Shown piece after piece: positions 36,793 to 48,684 of a stretch of 64,000 bases of DNA; within the stretch, counting starts at the first letter, position 1; each line of letters starts with the position of its first letter. The DNA is from Kingdonia uniflora (taxonomy: Eukaryota > Streptophyta > Magnoliopsida > Ranunculales > Circaeasteraceae): contig JACGCM010002493.1 in assembly GCA_014058105.1 (NCBI GenBank), positions 434,001-498,000 on the forward strand, given 5' to 3'. A program made the position numbers and the translations under genes. A model generated the notes under the pieces. That model had not been told where the DNA came from. It made no database searches and saw only the letters and a list, made by a program, of their open reading frames with translations.

Positions 36793-39580
36793 TTAGAGAT
36801 GTGGGAATACGACGATGCCAAATTCCCTGTTGTACCACTTTGACTTACTAGGTAGCTGACCCTTCTTTCTAACTCGGAACGACTCAATACCACCTCGTCT
36901 TATAGTATAAACCTTCATCTCTAGAATACCATCCTCCTGTAATGGATCTTCTCTTTCCATCCATAAGTCATCAACTGACAGTAGGCGAGTATCGATTGTA
37001 GAGTCTTCATCCAATAGAGACGGCTCAAACAACTTCAAATGCTCAGTATTAATCACCGAATATATCTTCATAAAAGGTAGCAAATTCAACTAGAATGCAT
37101 TGTCACCAATCTTTTTGAGTATAATAAATGGACCATAACAGATAGGTTTAAGCTTCTTACCTTCCCCCTTAAGCCGTTCCTTACCCAAATGTAACCAAAC
37201 TAGGTCGCCCTCTTGAAAAGTACACTCAACCCGATGCTTGTCGTGGCGAGCCTTATACTTCGCTTGAGTCTTCTTCAACTATGCTTCAACCACCTCATAA
37301 ACCTTGCTTATCCTCTCAATGAAACGCTGAGCTTTAACCTGCTCATCTTCCTTCTTTCTTGATACTGTCTTGTCGCCAAGACTAAATGCCAAGTCAAAAG
37401 GGCTTTGCGGTAAGTACCCCAAACAAACTTCAAAAGGAGACTTCAAAGTAGAACCATGAATCGCCCGGTTGAACATAAATTGAAGATACGGTAAACTCTC
37501 ATCCCAAGTCTTAGGATGCTTAGAATGGAATCCCCGTAAAAAATGTACCAAAGTACGATTAACGACCTCTGTTTGCCCGTCAGTTTGCGGATGAAAAGCA
37601 GTACTTCTCTTCAACTAAGTATCCATCATCCCCCATAACAATCTCCATAAATGGCCCAAAAAGTGGCTATCCTTATCAAAAATAATAAAAGAAGGGAGCC
37701 CAAAATACCTCTAGTAAAAAATAATCGCGTTGCTCCTTCCCCGGTGACCGTCTTCTAGCATAGAATAAAAACAATCATTTTGCTGAATCGATCCACCATC
37801 ATAAACAAATAGTCATTCTTACACCTGGTCATGGGAAAACCACCCATAAAATCTATCAATATGCTCTCCCAAGGTCGATTAGGAACTGGTACTGGTAAGT
37901 ACAGTCTTATTTTCCTATTAGAAGGCTTCGATGTATTGCATAGCATGCAACCACGAACCACACGAGCAATATCCACCTACATCTTTAGCGAATAGACATA
38001 ACGCCGCAAATTCAAAAGAGTCTTCTCAACCTCGAAATGACCTGCCACCCGAGAATAATGCGCTTTTCAAATCTACTGCAAACGGTCTCCACCCTCGGGA
38101 ATACATAGTAGACTGCCCCTGTAAAGTAAACCATCCTTCAAAACATACTCACATGTCTTGCCTTGCAGCAACTTCTCGTGAATCACACTGAGCTCCTTAT
38201 CATCGTCATACCCTAAAAAGTACTCAGAAAGAATAATAGGCTGGATCTGTATAGCTACCAACAAAGCAAAAATAGTCGGTAATGGGAGTCGAGATAACAT
38301 ATCAACCATCTTGTTGTCTACTCCTTTCTTATACTTGATCAATAAGGTAAACTGCTGAAGGTACGGCATCCACTTCATATGGCGAGTTTGCTGAAGCTTG
38401 GACTGCGTAGATAAAAACTATAATGGTTTGTGATCGGAATGTACCATAACCTCCTTCCCCAATTAGTAACTCTGCCAATGCTTTACTAATTGATATAACG
38501 CGTAGAACTCCTTATCATAGGTAGGATAGTTGCGTACTGCTCCTGTAAACATCTCAGAATGGTAAGCAACCGGCTTCCCATCCTGTAAAAGGATTGCCCC
38601 CAATACATAGTCTGATGCAACTATTTTGACCTCAAAAGGCCGTTACAAATTGGGCAATGCTAACACTGGTGTATCCGTAATCTTCCACTTCAGTAACAGA
38701 AAACTCTTCTCATGGTGCTCTTCCCACATAAACTGTACCCCGATCTTCGTCAAAGAATATAACAGCGCGGCGATTTGTGAAAAATGCTGGATAAACTTCT
38801 ATAAGGACAAGAACCCATAAAACTCCTCACTTCCGTCACTGTACGAGGCTGAGGCCAATTAGTAATGACCGAGACCTTCTCTGGATTGACCTTAAGCTCG
38901 CCGCCACCAAAAATAAATCCCAAATAGACTAGCTCCCTCTACCCAAACTTGCACTTTATCCCGTTTAGAAAAAGTTGTTGTAATCGCAAAATGCCCAACA
39001 CTTTGCGTAAATTCCCAAGGTGCTCCTCCCATGTACGATTATATATTAAGGCATCATCCAAATATACAATCACAAAATCATTAATAAAAGTAGGAAGTAC
39101 CTCATTCATTAACCACATAAACATTGCAGGAGCATTGTATAATCTAAAAGGCATTACCAACTACTCAAATAGTCCTGGTTTGGTCTTGAACGCTGTCTTC
39201 GAAGTATCTTCCTCCCCGATTCTAACTTGATGGTAACCCGACTTAAGATCCAACTTGGTAAAAAACCGAGCCATCTGCAACTCATCCAAAAGCTTATCAA
39301 TCCGTGGAAGTGGATAATGATTCTTCACCGTGATCTTGTTCAATGCCCGATAATCCACATACATCTTCCAGGACCCATCCTTCTTCGGTACCAGTAACAT
39401 CGGTGAACCACAAGGTGGGCAACTTGGATTAACAATTCCTTGCTCCAGGAGTTCGTGTACTTGTTTCTTGATCTCATCAGACTCTGTAACAAAAGTTGGA
39501 TATAACCCAATATTTGGTAGTGGCTCACCACCATTCACCAAGGTGATATAATGCTCTACATCCCTCTTATGCAGCATCCC
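36793..39580 (-). pseudogene. Ty3 pol: RT, RNase H, integrase, chromodomain-like tail (broken)
   Basis: Reading down the minus strand. RT (39577-38939): VDYRALNKITVKNHYPLPRI, FTKLDLKSGYHQVRIGEED, and the active site VIVYLDDALIYN. RNase H (about 38650-38400): ASDYVLGAILLQDGKPVAYH and TYDKEFYALYQLVKHW. Integrase: Cys pair GCMLCNTSKPSNRK, first D in ILIDFMGGFP, then STAFHPQTDGQTEVVNRTL with the catalytic E. The tail has VLWLHLGKERL-type sequence, CYGPFIILKKIGDNAF, and ILEMKVYTIRRGGIESFRVR with SKSKWY, resembling a chromodomain. Stops or shifts separate most blocks (near 39160, 38938, 37977, 37614 and 37278). No aspartic-protease triad was found between gag and RT. Confidence 0.88.
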
Positions 39581-39654
39581 TTCTATGCCCGATTTGCCTC
39601 GTCGATAGCTATAGGTTGCTTAAACATTAGAGTAAGCTTAGGATTTAGCTTATC

Positions 39655-40792
39655 TTAATCTGGAAGATCCTCAATCGTTGTGGCCAATACACATTTCTCT
39701 TTTTTGCCTTTCTCCTCCTTCGGCCGAAGCTCCGGGTGAAGTTTGTAACATCTATCTGAATTATGCTCATTAACCTTACAATGACTATAGATAGTCCCCT
39801 TGAATGAAGACCCCTCTCCTTTGGACTCCCATTTCTGATCAAAGTTCCAAGTAGACTTGTACCCCAACTTGATCTTGTCGTCTTTCTTGTCACTCTTCAA
39901 GTACTTGTCTTTAATGGCAATTGCTTTAATGATAACGTCTTCAATATTTTTTACATTAAAGAGCTTTAATTCTCTTTGAATGGGCTCTAACAAACCCCCC
40001 TGTATACTTCATGAAAACCTCATACTCATCCACGTCAATATCCAAAATTAACGCTTGGTTATGAAACTTCGTAGTAAATTATTGTATGGATTACCCAAAC
40101 CTTTGGCACAAATTGAGATATTTGTACCATCGCTCCTGTTCATACCAAATTGGATAGAATTACTTCCTCACCAAAACCTTGAATTCCTTCCAACTCAGAC
40201 TTCCGACATCATGTCATTTTTGATAGGATTTTCACCACATTAGTGAATGACTTGCAAATTTTAAAGTAGAGAAACAAATCTTCAGAGCGCTAGAATATTC
40301 ATAGACGATAAAAAAGGTTTATAACCTATTTAACCAATTATCCAACTTCTCGGCATCGACGGAACCATCGAATACTGGAATTTTAATCTTAAAGTCAATA
40401 CGAAGATTACGCATAGGATTCATTGACTTACCAAAACCTGGGTGCTCCATGACGGAATCGGCATCACTAGAATCACTATCTATCCCTGCATTATCCTCAT
40501 CTCCATCCACCTCCAAAACCCCTTTCTTCCTCGAGCGGCCTCGCCGTTGAGAGTGGCCTTGCCATTTTGCCGAAGCAGAACCCTTTGCGAGGTTTGTGAG
40601 ACGCAATTGTTCTACTAACTCCCATACAGTAGAAGTTAGGTCAGAAACTTTTATTTCCAAAGTCATGAGTCGATCGTTGGAATCATCCATCTCCAAATCG
40701 TTCTTCTTCGTCAAATTAGGTTTGCGATGGATCTTCAACGGACTCACTAGCTTCTCCTTCGTTTGCTTGATACAGTCATGTGTAGAGACCAT
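39655..40792 (-). pseudogene. Ty3 gag (broken)
   Basis: The start MVSTHDCIKQTKEKLVSPLK lies just downstream of the primer site. A coiled segment (RLMTLEIKVSDLTSTVWELV), a basic RRGRSRKKG patch and the gag entry IDFKIKIPVFDGSVDAEKLD follow. A second piece (39993-39655) has NVKNIEDVIIKAIAIKDKYL and one zinc knuckle, HCKVNEHNSDRCYKLHPE. The capsid centre between 39993 and 40319 is disrupted. Its order and strand agree with the pol block. Confidence 0.75.
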
Positions 40793-40840
40793 AAATCATA
40801 ATCAACCCCCGAGAATTACAACTAGAAAATTGATACCAAT

Positions 40841-41404
40841 TAATCCATAATACTATAGAGAAGCCCTAGTTAGCAGAAAAAATACGAAGAACACCAATTG
40901 GTTGAGAAAAATAAGAAATTCAATTGCTAGAAACCAAGTAATTACAATGATAATACTCTAAACCTTAAGTTCTTCCTTAAAACTTTTTCTAGATCTAACA
41001 TCCTCCTAGAAAATAACTTAAGTCCCATTTATATACTAGGGAACTAGAAATACAAATAGAATGCATCTCGAGGCAAAAACATGCCTCAGAAATACAACCA
41101 ACGCCAAGCTCGTTCGAATGAAATAGGGAGTCATTCGAATGACTTTACACCAATTGGTCTAAAACCTTAGAAACTTGACAAGTCGTTCGAACGGCATCCC
41201 AGCTTGTTCGAAATTTTTTTATCTATGGGCCAAAATTTCAGAGAGTATGAAAAGGGTCGTTCGAACAAAATAGGGAGTCGCTCGAACGACTGGGGTTTCC
41301 TGGGCCAAATTCCAGAAAGGTGGAATTGGGTCTTTCGAACGACTCTCAACCTCGTTCGAACGACTTTGGTTAATTTCCCAATTTTCCTAAATCCTCCTGG
41401 ATCA
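40841..41404 (-). repeat. 5' LTR of the Ty3 element
   Basis: 564 bp partner of 36187-36749. It contains the same series of TCGTTCGAACGA-like palindromes (about 41108-41370), which fall in the first ~300 bp of the LTR in transcription direction, where U3 regulatory DNA is expected. Confidence 0.9.
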
Positions 41405-41409
41405 GAAGG

Positions 41410-42060
41410 TAATCCCGTAAATGCTATGTTCGAGTTACCTGATTATGAGGTTAACTATGTGGATGTTATGGAAAGGAAATATACTTTACTTTTCATGCCT
41501 CTAATGCTGTCTAGAATGGGAAAATTTGGGTGTTATGGAAAGGGGATTACAATGTTCACGTAGAAGCTGCTTCAGATCAATATTTGCATTGCTCAATCAG
41601 TTATAACAATGGGTGAAGTACTGCAGCTACCTTCATATATGTCTAATGTGAGGTTTCTGAAAGAAGACTATTGTGGAGTGATTTAATAAATTTTGCTAGC
41701 AGTGTTATGTGACCATGGATGGTTGCTGGTGATTTTAATGCTATTAGAACCAATGCTGAAAAGGTTAGCAGAAGATTAGCAAGTAATACTTCAATGATTC
41801 AATTTGAAAATATGATACAAGTTACTGGTCTTATTGAAGCAGGAGCTATTGGCTCTAAGTTTACATGGTGCAACGAATAGCAAGGTACAATTAGAGTGTG
41901 GGATAAATTGAACAAAATGTTAATGAACTTTGATTTCATTCTACATTTTCATGCTCTCAAAGTTCAATATCTAACTACGGTATGTTCTAATCATACTCCC
42001 CTTTTGTTAACTTTTTGAGACGATGTGTATAATGGTCCGAGATCATTTAAATTTCGGAAT
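41410..42060 (+). pseudogene. LINE endonuclease relic, right of the Ty3 insertion
   Basis: Plus-strand sequence with stops contains WMVAGDFNAIRTNAEKVS, the core of the apurinic-type endonuclease of L1-like plant LINEs. GLIEAGAIGSKFTWCNE, RVWDKLNKMLMNFDFILHF and CSNHTPLLL follow. The SDH motif that carries catalytic residues is SNH here. It ends soon after; no reverse transcriptase was found, so the LINE is truncated or continues in decayed form. The segment just after the insertion (NPVNAMFELPDYEVNYVDVM) continues the coding-like sequence left of the insertion. Confidence 0.75.
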
Positions 42061-43560
42061 ATCTACATTTTCATTACTCGGGTCCTCTGGCCCATCAAAA
42101 ATGCAAGCAAGAGCTCGGCAAGAGCAAAACTCACTCATTTTTAAGCTATTACTATAACTACGTTGTTTTTTTCCTGCGTAATGTATATTTTTGTAGTTTA
42201 GAGCTAGGTTCCAGCATATAAAGCTATAGGTTTCGATCCTGTTCTTAAGGTTTTGGCAGTGGCTTCTGGGATTGACCAGCAATACACCGGTGCTTATGTG
42301 CAGTTAGGTTCTTTCTATCTATCATGGGTATAGTTAAAAAAACTCAAAGCATCTCCTTTCCGAAGACTCACTTCTAGCATCCACGACCTATAAGCTCTGT
42401 AGGCATGTAGGCTCTGTAGTTTTTTTTGCCTAGCCTGGGAAGAATCCTTGAATCCTCATTCCAGCTACAGTCAGTGGTAATGTCTAATCGCTTAGTAATG
42501 GTAGGCCTTATAGTCAATCATGGAGAATGCGAGAGAATCTGACTGATCCCAACTCGCCCTTCTTCTCCTTTTTTAGAGGCCTACTACAAACACAAACTGG
42601 ACTTCCACTTCTAATCTATTCTTCTTATTCTGCTCTAGCTCCTCCTTAACAACTTCAACCCAAGGGTGCTATGTCCAAAGAGTTAACTTATAGATTCCAA
42701 TAGCACCTAAGAATTTTCCCTTCCCGCCCTACCTTACCTGGTAAAAAATCAACTTCTACCTTCTCTCACTTTAGTATGTCTATAAACTTGAGATAATTGA
42801 ACTTTACTTTAAGCAACAAATTTCTCTTTAATGGTTTAAATCTGTATTCTATCCAATGCCCGCACATCTGAGTTCTGAAATTGTGTCAGACTCAAACTAA
42901 TGATCTATCAAAAAACAAACTTTAAACTGCCTCTAGACAACATAACTTCAAGGGCATCCATAGCAAGGGAGTATGCCTTAGCAACCTGATGGACCCATTT
43001 ATTTAAGAGGGTAATCTGACACTACTTGCTGGACAAGAAAGTTTATGTTCCTATTCCTATAACCACAACTCTTCGAGCATATCTTCTTGATTAAGGAGAA
43101 AATATTCTAATGAGGAGTACGAAGGGCAGTAGGACTTCTTCAAGATGAAATCTTGGTCTGTTTCCAAAGAAGAAATTCTAGGGTACTTGACTAAGAAATT
43201 CTAGGGTACTTAACTAAGAAGGACTTCTTACGTCAGTATTGACCTTGTTTTGCAAACCATCAAGAAAAATATTAAACGTCACTTGAGTCCCTTCGACACA
43301 TGACCGTAAGCATAAAGTTACTATCAATACTACCAACAGGGATAATAACTATTTTGTGATATCCATTATTTTTCAGTAATTCTATTAAGTATTTATAAAA
43401 TTTGGTTTAGAGATTTTAATAATGGCAGTAACAATTATATACAGAAAAAGAGAGAGAAAGATCAAGTAAATTAAAGGATGCAGGAAGTAATTATCATACG
43501 GTAATTACTTTAAATCAAGCATACCAACAATAAATATCAAAATCATTAAGTAATTGTAAG
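42061..43560. other. Unassigned DNA within the CACTA element
   Basis: No domain recognised on either strand; only short interrupted frames. It is either decayed LINE sequence or CACTA intron/5' region. Confidence 0.35.
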
Positions 43561-43770
43561 TATAAATAAATCAAACATAATAATTTCAGACCTGAGATCT
43601 TCTGGTGCAACTTCTGAAAGAGAAATCGATGAATTAAAAATTAAGGTTGAATCAAAAAAAAAATCCAAAGCAAAGTTTAGAACTTTTACTACAATTTTAC
43701 AAGCCTACGAATCGAAAATAGAAAATCAAAAACCTATGAATCAAAACTAAAAAAAAAATTGATGCAATTT

Positions 43771-43953
43771 CAGATTATATAATAGGATTAAAAAACTTAA
43801 TGACTCAAATTTCTGAGTTATAGAATAGGATTAAAAAACCTAACTACTCAAATTTTAGATTATAGAATAGGATTAAAAAAACCTAATGACTCAAATTTCA
43901 GAGTTACAGAATAAGATTAAAGTTTAGATTATAGAATATGATTAAAGTTCAGA
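43771..43953. repeat. ~43-bp tandem repeat near the CACTA 5' end
   Basis: Units beginning at 43771, 43813, 43857 and 43899 share TTATAGAATAGGATTAAAAA followed by CCTAATGACTCAAATTT. Two shorter, more diverged units follow. Confidence 0.8.
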
Positions 43954-43959
43954 GTCTTA

Positions 43960-44323
43960 CTCAAATTTTTCATTGGGTTGGCGGCTCCTCAAGTTCGAAA
44001 ACCTAACGATTGAGAAGGGAGACGAATTATAGAGAGGGTTTTGCTCCTTTTGGAAGTTGATGGGCAAAAAATGAGGGAAAATCATGATCTTCAAAAATAA
44101 TAGGGAAATTAGGTGATATTAGATAGGGAAATAGGCAGGATAAAGAGAAACCCAAATCTTAGTTTTAGAGAGAGGGAAAATGGGTGGGTAAAAACAAAGA
44201 GACCGAGCTCTCACGGTCTATGTATGAAAAATGACCATATTTTGACACTTTTTGGCCCTCCCAAATATGTGACTTAAAAAGTTAGTCGTAATTTTCCTTA
44301 AAATCTCTTAAATTTGCATAGTG
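43960..44323 (-). promoter_or_regulatory. Probable CACTA 5' terminal/leader region
   Basis: Lies between the proposed 5' terminus (44323, minus strand) and the transposon body. The minus strand is pyrimidine-rich (CCCTCTCTCTAAAACTAAG, ACCCTCTCTATAATTCG), like plant 5' leaders, with GACCGTGAG near the end. Its role is inferred from position. Confidence 0.35.
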
Positions 44324-46860
44324 AGTCTTCCCTCCTGAAGTTGCTTCAGTTGGTCCAACATTGGGACCATCATGCAAGTCTTGGGAATTGACAATAACAT
44401 TCATAGCCCCAACATTATCAAAATCAATGGACTAAAAAAATGCGGCGAAGACATCCCCACATTTTATGAATCATGAGATGAAGTTTGAATTAAGATAAAA
44501 GAGATGAGAATCATGAGATAAAGTGAACAGAGGCTAAACATGTGCTTAAATAAGCAGCAATCTGAAGGAATGCGAGGGGTTGGGACTCCAATTCCCACTC
44601 CATGCTCACGACCATCAAGTTTTTCATCATGAAAAACATGCAACCAATCCACCATGTCCCAAATCCTACAACAAGAGATCTTCCTCATCATATTCCTCCG
44701 AGTCTCCAATTCATCATGGAGTGCATGGCCATGCAGAGGCTTGAATTTCATAAAACATCTCCGAAACACCCTTTCTTCAATCATTCCCCGCCACATCTCC
44801 AGCATTACATCACCTCTAAACAACATAAAAACTCCTCCTTTTTCCTAATTCACCACTCAAAACCTTGTACTTTATCCTCAAATATAATTTAAAAAATCAT
44901 TCTTAATCAACTAAATACACATATCTACACTTAATTACACTATACAGATAAGAATACATAATAACAGAGACATAAACATACACAAAACATGGTTTTAGTT
45001 AAAAAGGTATCTTAATCTTATAAAAAGGGTATGCAAATAACATGCCTGAAACCCATTGGGTCTAGGAGAGAAACCCTTTCAAAGTAAAGTTCTAATCTGT
45101 ATTATGTAATGAGTTTCGTCTAACGAAAACATCTGGAAAAATAGATTTGTACCAATAATCTCTTAATCCGTGAATGCCATAGATTTGAACATTACTCACC
45201 ACTATAGCTCTCCAATTAATCATAAAAACAGTTCACCAAAAAATTATAATGTTCTCGATTTCAGCCATCCACTTACAAGCTAGGGTTTGAGAAATAGGGG
45301 TGGAGATAAACTTCAAAGAAATTAGGGGTGATGTCAATCCCGAGCTAGTAGATTACTTAGAAGCATCAAGCTATCGTTCTTGCATACCGAGCATCACGTA
45401 TGGTTTAAAAGAAAAGGTTTTGTTTGGGTTTGGAAGAGAGGAGTTTGGTGGTTTGGTTTGGAAGAGAGGAGGGAGGAGAGAGGAGTTTGGTGCATTTGGG
45501 AAAGACAAAATGGCTGAGGAAGATTTACAGAAATACCCCTGATTTCGTATATACAAAAAATTGTGCGCTGGACTTCCATTTGTACCCCTTTATTTAATCA
45601 CGTAATTACGATTGAGATGCCTATTTTGTATGGAATTTGGTATATACAAAATAGAGGTATTTTAGTATTAAATAAATTGCGAGAATAGACGAAATAACCC
45701 TCATGATCTAACGGTTGTGTTATAAACTAAACCATATATTTTCCTCAACATGTGTAAGGTAGTGTGATCAACAGCCGAGATTAAGCCGAGATTAATTCTC
45801 ATGGCATAGCTAATCCTTTAGTATTATAGATCAATAATTGTTTAAATCATCAATTTTTGAACACAAGAACATTTGGTGTATCAGGTGGAGCCCAAATCAA
45901 CCTTATTAATTTGATTCAAGTTTACATGGAAGACACCAAAGCTATATCGGTTAGCATCATGGGAGAGGATAACACGTTTTGGACACTTTATAGACACTCA
46001 TTATTTGGGGCAGTTCAAGATGATTTCAAATTTTTTATCCATATGGATATGATCTCTTTATCATTGATATCGCACTTATTGAGGAATGTTTAGATGAGTG
46101 TGCTAAAGGAGAGTGTCCATGGATTCGCTTCAAGGTGGCCATATTCATTAAAAGTTAACTGTGATTGTTTTTCTGGTAGTATCTATTAAGAGAGGTTCGG
46201 CCTCTATGGGACCCAAACTGGGTTGGGGTGCCCCATATCCTAACTTAACCACCAAGCTAGGTTTTTGTTGGAGAAAGTTTTAGAAAAGGGCTACTTCTAT
46301 TTATATACCTAGGGTTCTCTCTAGTTGTAACTAAGGTTTTTGATCTAATAAAAAAACTCTACTCTTTCTCTCATATCTTGTCTATTGTATGTGTGTGATT
46401 GATTGATTGCTTGATAGAGGATGTAAAACTTAACACATTATTAGGTAGGAGGCGTTAGTGGGATTCTAGATTGGTTTGCAAGTTTTTATATCTTTTCTTC
46501 AAGATCAAGGTATAACTTTAAACCCTAAAACTACATCAAAGTTCATATATTTGCATGTTTAGATCTATCTATTATGTTTATGATGGTGATTTGATGTAGA
46601 AAAACATGATGAATATTGTAATTTTTGGCCTTATCTAGGTTGTTTTTAGATATTTTTAAGTGTTGATTTGAAAATACTATGGTATTAAAAGCTTATTTTG
46701 GTATATTTTTCCATTTTCTAGGATTTTTACATGTTTTAGCCGTTTAATATCAAATTTTTCGCGTGATTATGATTCATTGTACTCTTCCGATGGAAGATAT
46801 ATTTTTTTGTATTTTTTCCGTGTCCTAGGGGGGCTGGAATTGTCATCGGATACCGACTAA
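44324..46860. other. Spacer right of the CACTA element
   Basis: No gene supportable. A GA-rich duplication of GGAAGAGAGGAGTTTGGTG lies at about 45431-45495. The stretch at 46170-46440 (TATTTATATACC, later TAATAAAAAAACTC) resembles an LTR end with TATA and poly(A) signals and may belong to the copia relic downstream, but no partner copy was found. Confidence 0.4.
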
Positions 46861-46892
46861 CGGCATTTTTTAATGCTAACGACGCAGTGCTG

Positions 46893-47423
46893 ACGTCACA
46901 TGGGTGAGACCCACGTGCGAGTCACACACTAGGGTTTCTGTAAGCATGTTGACATTACTAGGGCAACTCACGTGTTTATGTAAGCAAGTCAACGATGACG
47001 CTACCGGGTCAGACCCAGTGACACGTGTCACCACCGACAACAGCTGACTTGTCAAGGACACTACTATGATAACGTGGCAAGGTCGGTCAATACCTATGTG
47101 TCAAGTCAGTGTACTCCACTACTGATGTGGTATGGAACTACCATGTTAACGTAGCAGAGTTCCCACTGCTGACGTGGTAGAGACGCGTCACCACCAAAGA
47201 AAAAAATAGTCAACAAGTAGACTGACGTGTCAGTCACACGTGAATCATATGTACCGAGGGCACAATCACGCGTGCCGATGGCACAAGCCCATACCTAGGG
47301 CACACGTCCCGTGTCATGGCACATGTCACGTACCACCTTGCCGCCATGTCAACTGTGTCATCACGTGTCAGGTACGTGCTTGGAGCGTACAACGCACACG
47401 ACCGAGGGTTCATGACTGCACGT
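46893..47423. promoter_or_regulatory. Dense cluster of ACGT-core (G-box-like) motifs
   Basis: Fourteen ACGT tetramers in ~530 bp, many in GACACGTGTC, CTGACGTGG or TCACGTGTC contexts. The DNA is much more GC-rich than its surroundings. ACGT cores are bZIP/bHLH binding sites in plants. The cluster is 1.3 kb upstream of the copia gag relic on the same strand and may be retroelement control DNA; that is inference. Confidence 0.5.
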
Positions 47424-48684
47424 GCAGGTCACACGATTGGGAGTGTGTGGACCATGCATTGTGATGGTGGACCACACCAGACCTGAACTAGAGTAGACTT
47501 GATCCAGTTTGGCAGATCAGATCAGATCCAGTCCCAATCATGTTTGGTATGATTTTCGAAAAAAATAAAAATAAATTTTGTTTTTTTGTTTTGTTCTTTT
47601 TTTTACGACTCATCTTTGGGGGGACCCAATTTTTTTTTTCTTTTCTTATGATGGGTGTCTACTAGTTTTTCCATAACTCTACATATATGAGATATATGCA
47701 ACACTTATTACTACCTATTTATAGTTTCTATATAAGATAGAAGTGAGGAAAAAATTGAAGAAACCAAACTGAACAAAATGGTTCGGTTTTTAAGGATTCG
47801 ATTTTGATTTTGGTTCCTCTTATTTATTTTGGTTCAATTTCGGTTCGGTTTCGTTTCGATTTATAGTGTAGCCTATTTCGGCTTCTAATTTTAGGAACAG
47901 AAGTTTTTGGTTTTAGTTTTATACCCAAATCGACTCATGCTCACCCCTAATATAAGATATTAAATATATTCCCCTAGGATACTAGTTATTCTGATCAAGG
48001 ATCTAAAATAACACAAAACCCAAAGACATATTCAGATATGACTGAGAGTCATAAGTGAATAACACTAATGTCTAGGATATTACTTGAGGATTAATTGCGA
48101 ATTGATATGAGTCTTGTTTCTAAAAACATGAATTCTTAGAAACTAATTTTTGGTATCTAGATGGTACTTGATAACATCCAGAAATGCAGAGATCCTAATA
48201 ACAATCTTATACAGTTCTACATGGTTAGTTCAAGACAAATTTAATCTAACTATCTTTGGAACTCAACAAACTTCGGGCAATTGACCATTTATTTGTTAAA
48301 CATCTAATACCCCTTTATATTCGTAGTAAATAGGTCATTTGGATAAGAATATACAACACTTATAGAGCTATGGGACTTAAAATACCATAGTAGTTAGATA
48401 AGGATTGTAACATCAAATGGTTTTAAATAGGCATCCTGACTAAAAACCTATTAGAACTCATTTTTAAGGTAAAAATTACCAATTTACGAGGTAAAGGTAG
48501 GATTTTACGCTTATAAAAGAATTTCATAATTAAGTTTTAGAATAATGAATGAGGCTCAACTAATAGTATGATTACGAATTATTTACTTTCTTTTAGTCTA
48601 AGTACTAGCTATGAACTGTCTTATATGCATATAAAATGTTTATCAAGAACTGTTACTGATTCCGATCTACATTTTTGCATAATA
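47424..48684. other. AT-rich spacer before the copia relic
   Basis: No coding signal. There is a T-rich tract at about 47570-47645 and a TTCGGTT-type low-complexity stretch at about 47785-47870. Confidence 0.4.

Larger units (their letters stand above)
36187..41404 (-). mobile_element. Ty3/gypsy chromovirus-like element with both LTRs
   Basis: Two LTR copies, 36187-36749 (563 bp) and 40841-41404 (564 bp), enclose minus-strand gag, RT, RNase H and integrase with a C-terminal chromodomain-like tail. A 5-bp duplication GAAGG flanks it (36182-36186 and 41405-41409). On the minus strand the LTR starts TGATCC and ends GGATTA (GGGTTA in the other copy), a near-perfect 6-bp inverted terminus that has lost the usual CA. 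Two bases inside the 5' LTR is TGGTATCA, the start of an initiator-Met tRNA primer site. The element sits inside a LINE, itself inside the CACTA element. The LTRs differ at many sites and the coding region has stops, so it is old and inactive. Confidence 0.9.
29816..44323 (-). mobile_element. CACTA (En/Spm-like) element carrying nested LINE and Ty3 insertions
   Basis: The left end begins CACTATACGAATAAC at 29816 and the right end, read on the minus strand, begins CACTATGCAAATTTAAG at 44323. The two share 10 of the first 12 bases. Each is flanked outside by AGT (29813-29815 and 44324-44326), the 3-bp duplication CACTA elements make. Left subterminal DNA is rich in GACGG/CCGTC words (GACCGTCGC, CCCGTCGC, GGGACGGTC), as is common in this superfamily. 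Coding parts on the minus strand are a transposase-associated domain, tnp2 transposase and coiled-coil ORF fragments. Total length is 14.5 kb, or about 9.3 kb without the Ty3 insertion. Right-end assignment rests on a short match plus the duplication, so it is the weaker border. Confidence 0.65.

Noticed and set aside
45300..45542. 80-residue open frame on the plus strand (GFGREEFGGLVWKRGGRR)
   Set aside because: Composition comes from a GA-rich duplicated tract (GGAAGAGAGGAGTTTGG repeated), with no domain and no splice or homology support.
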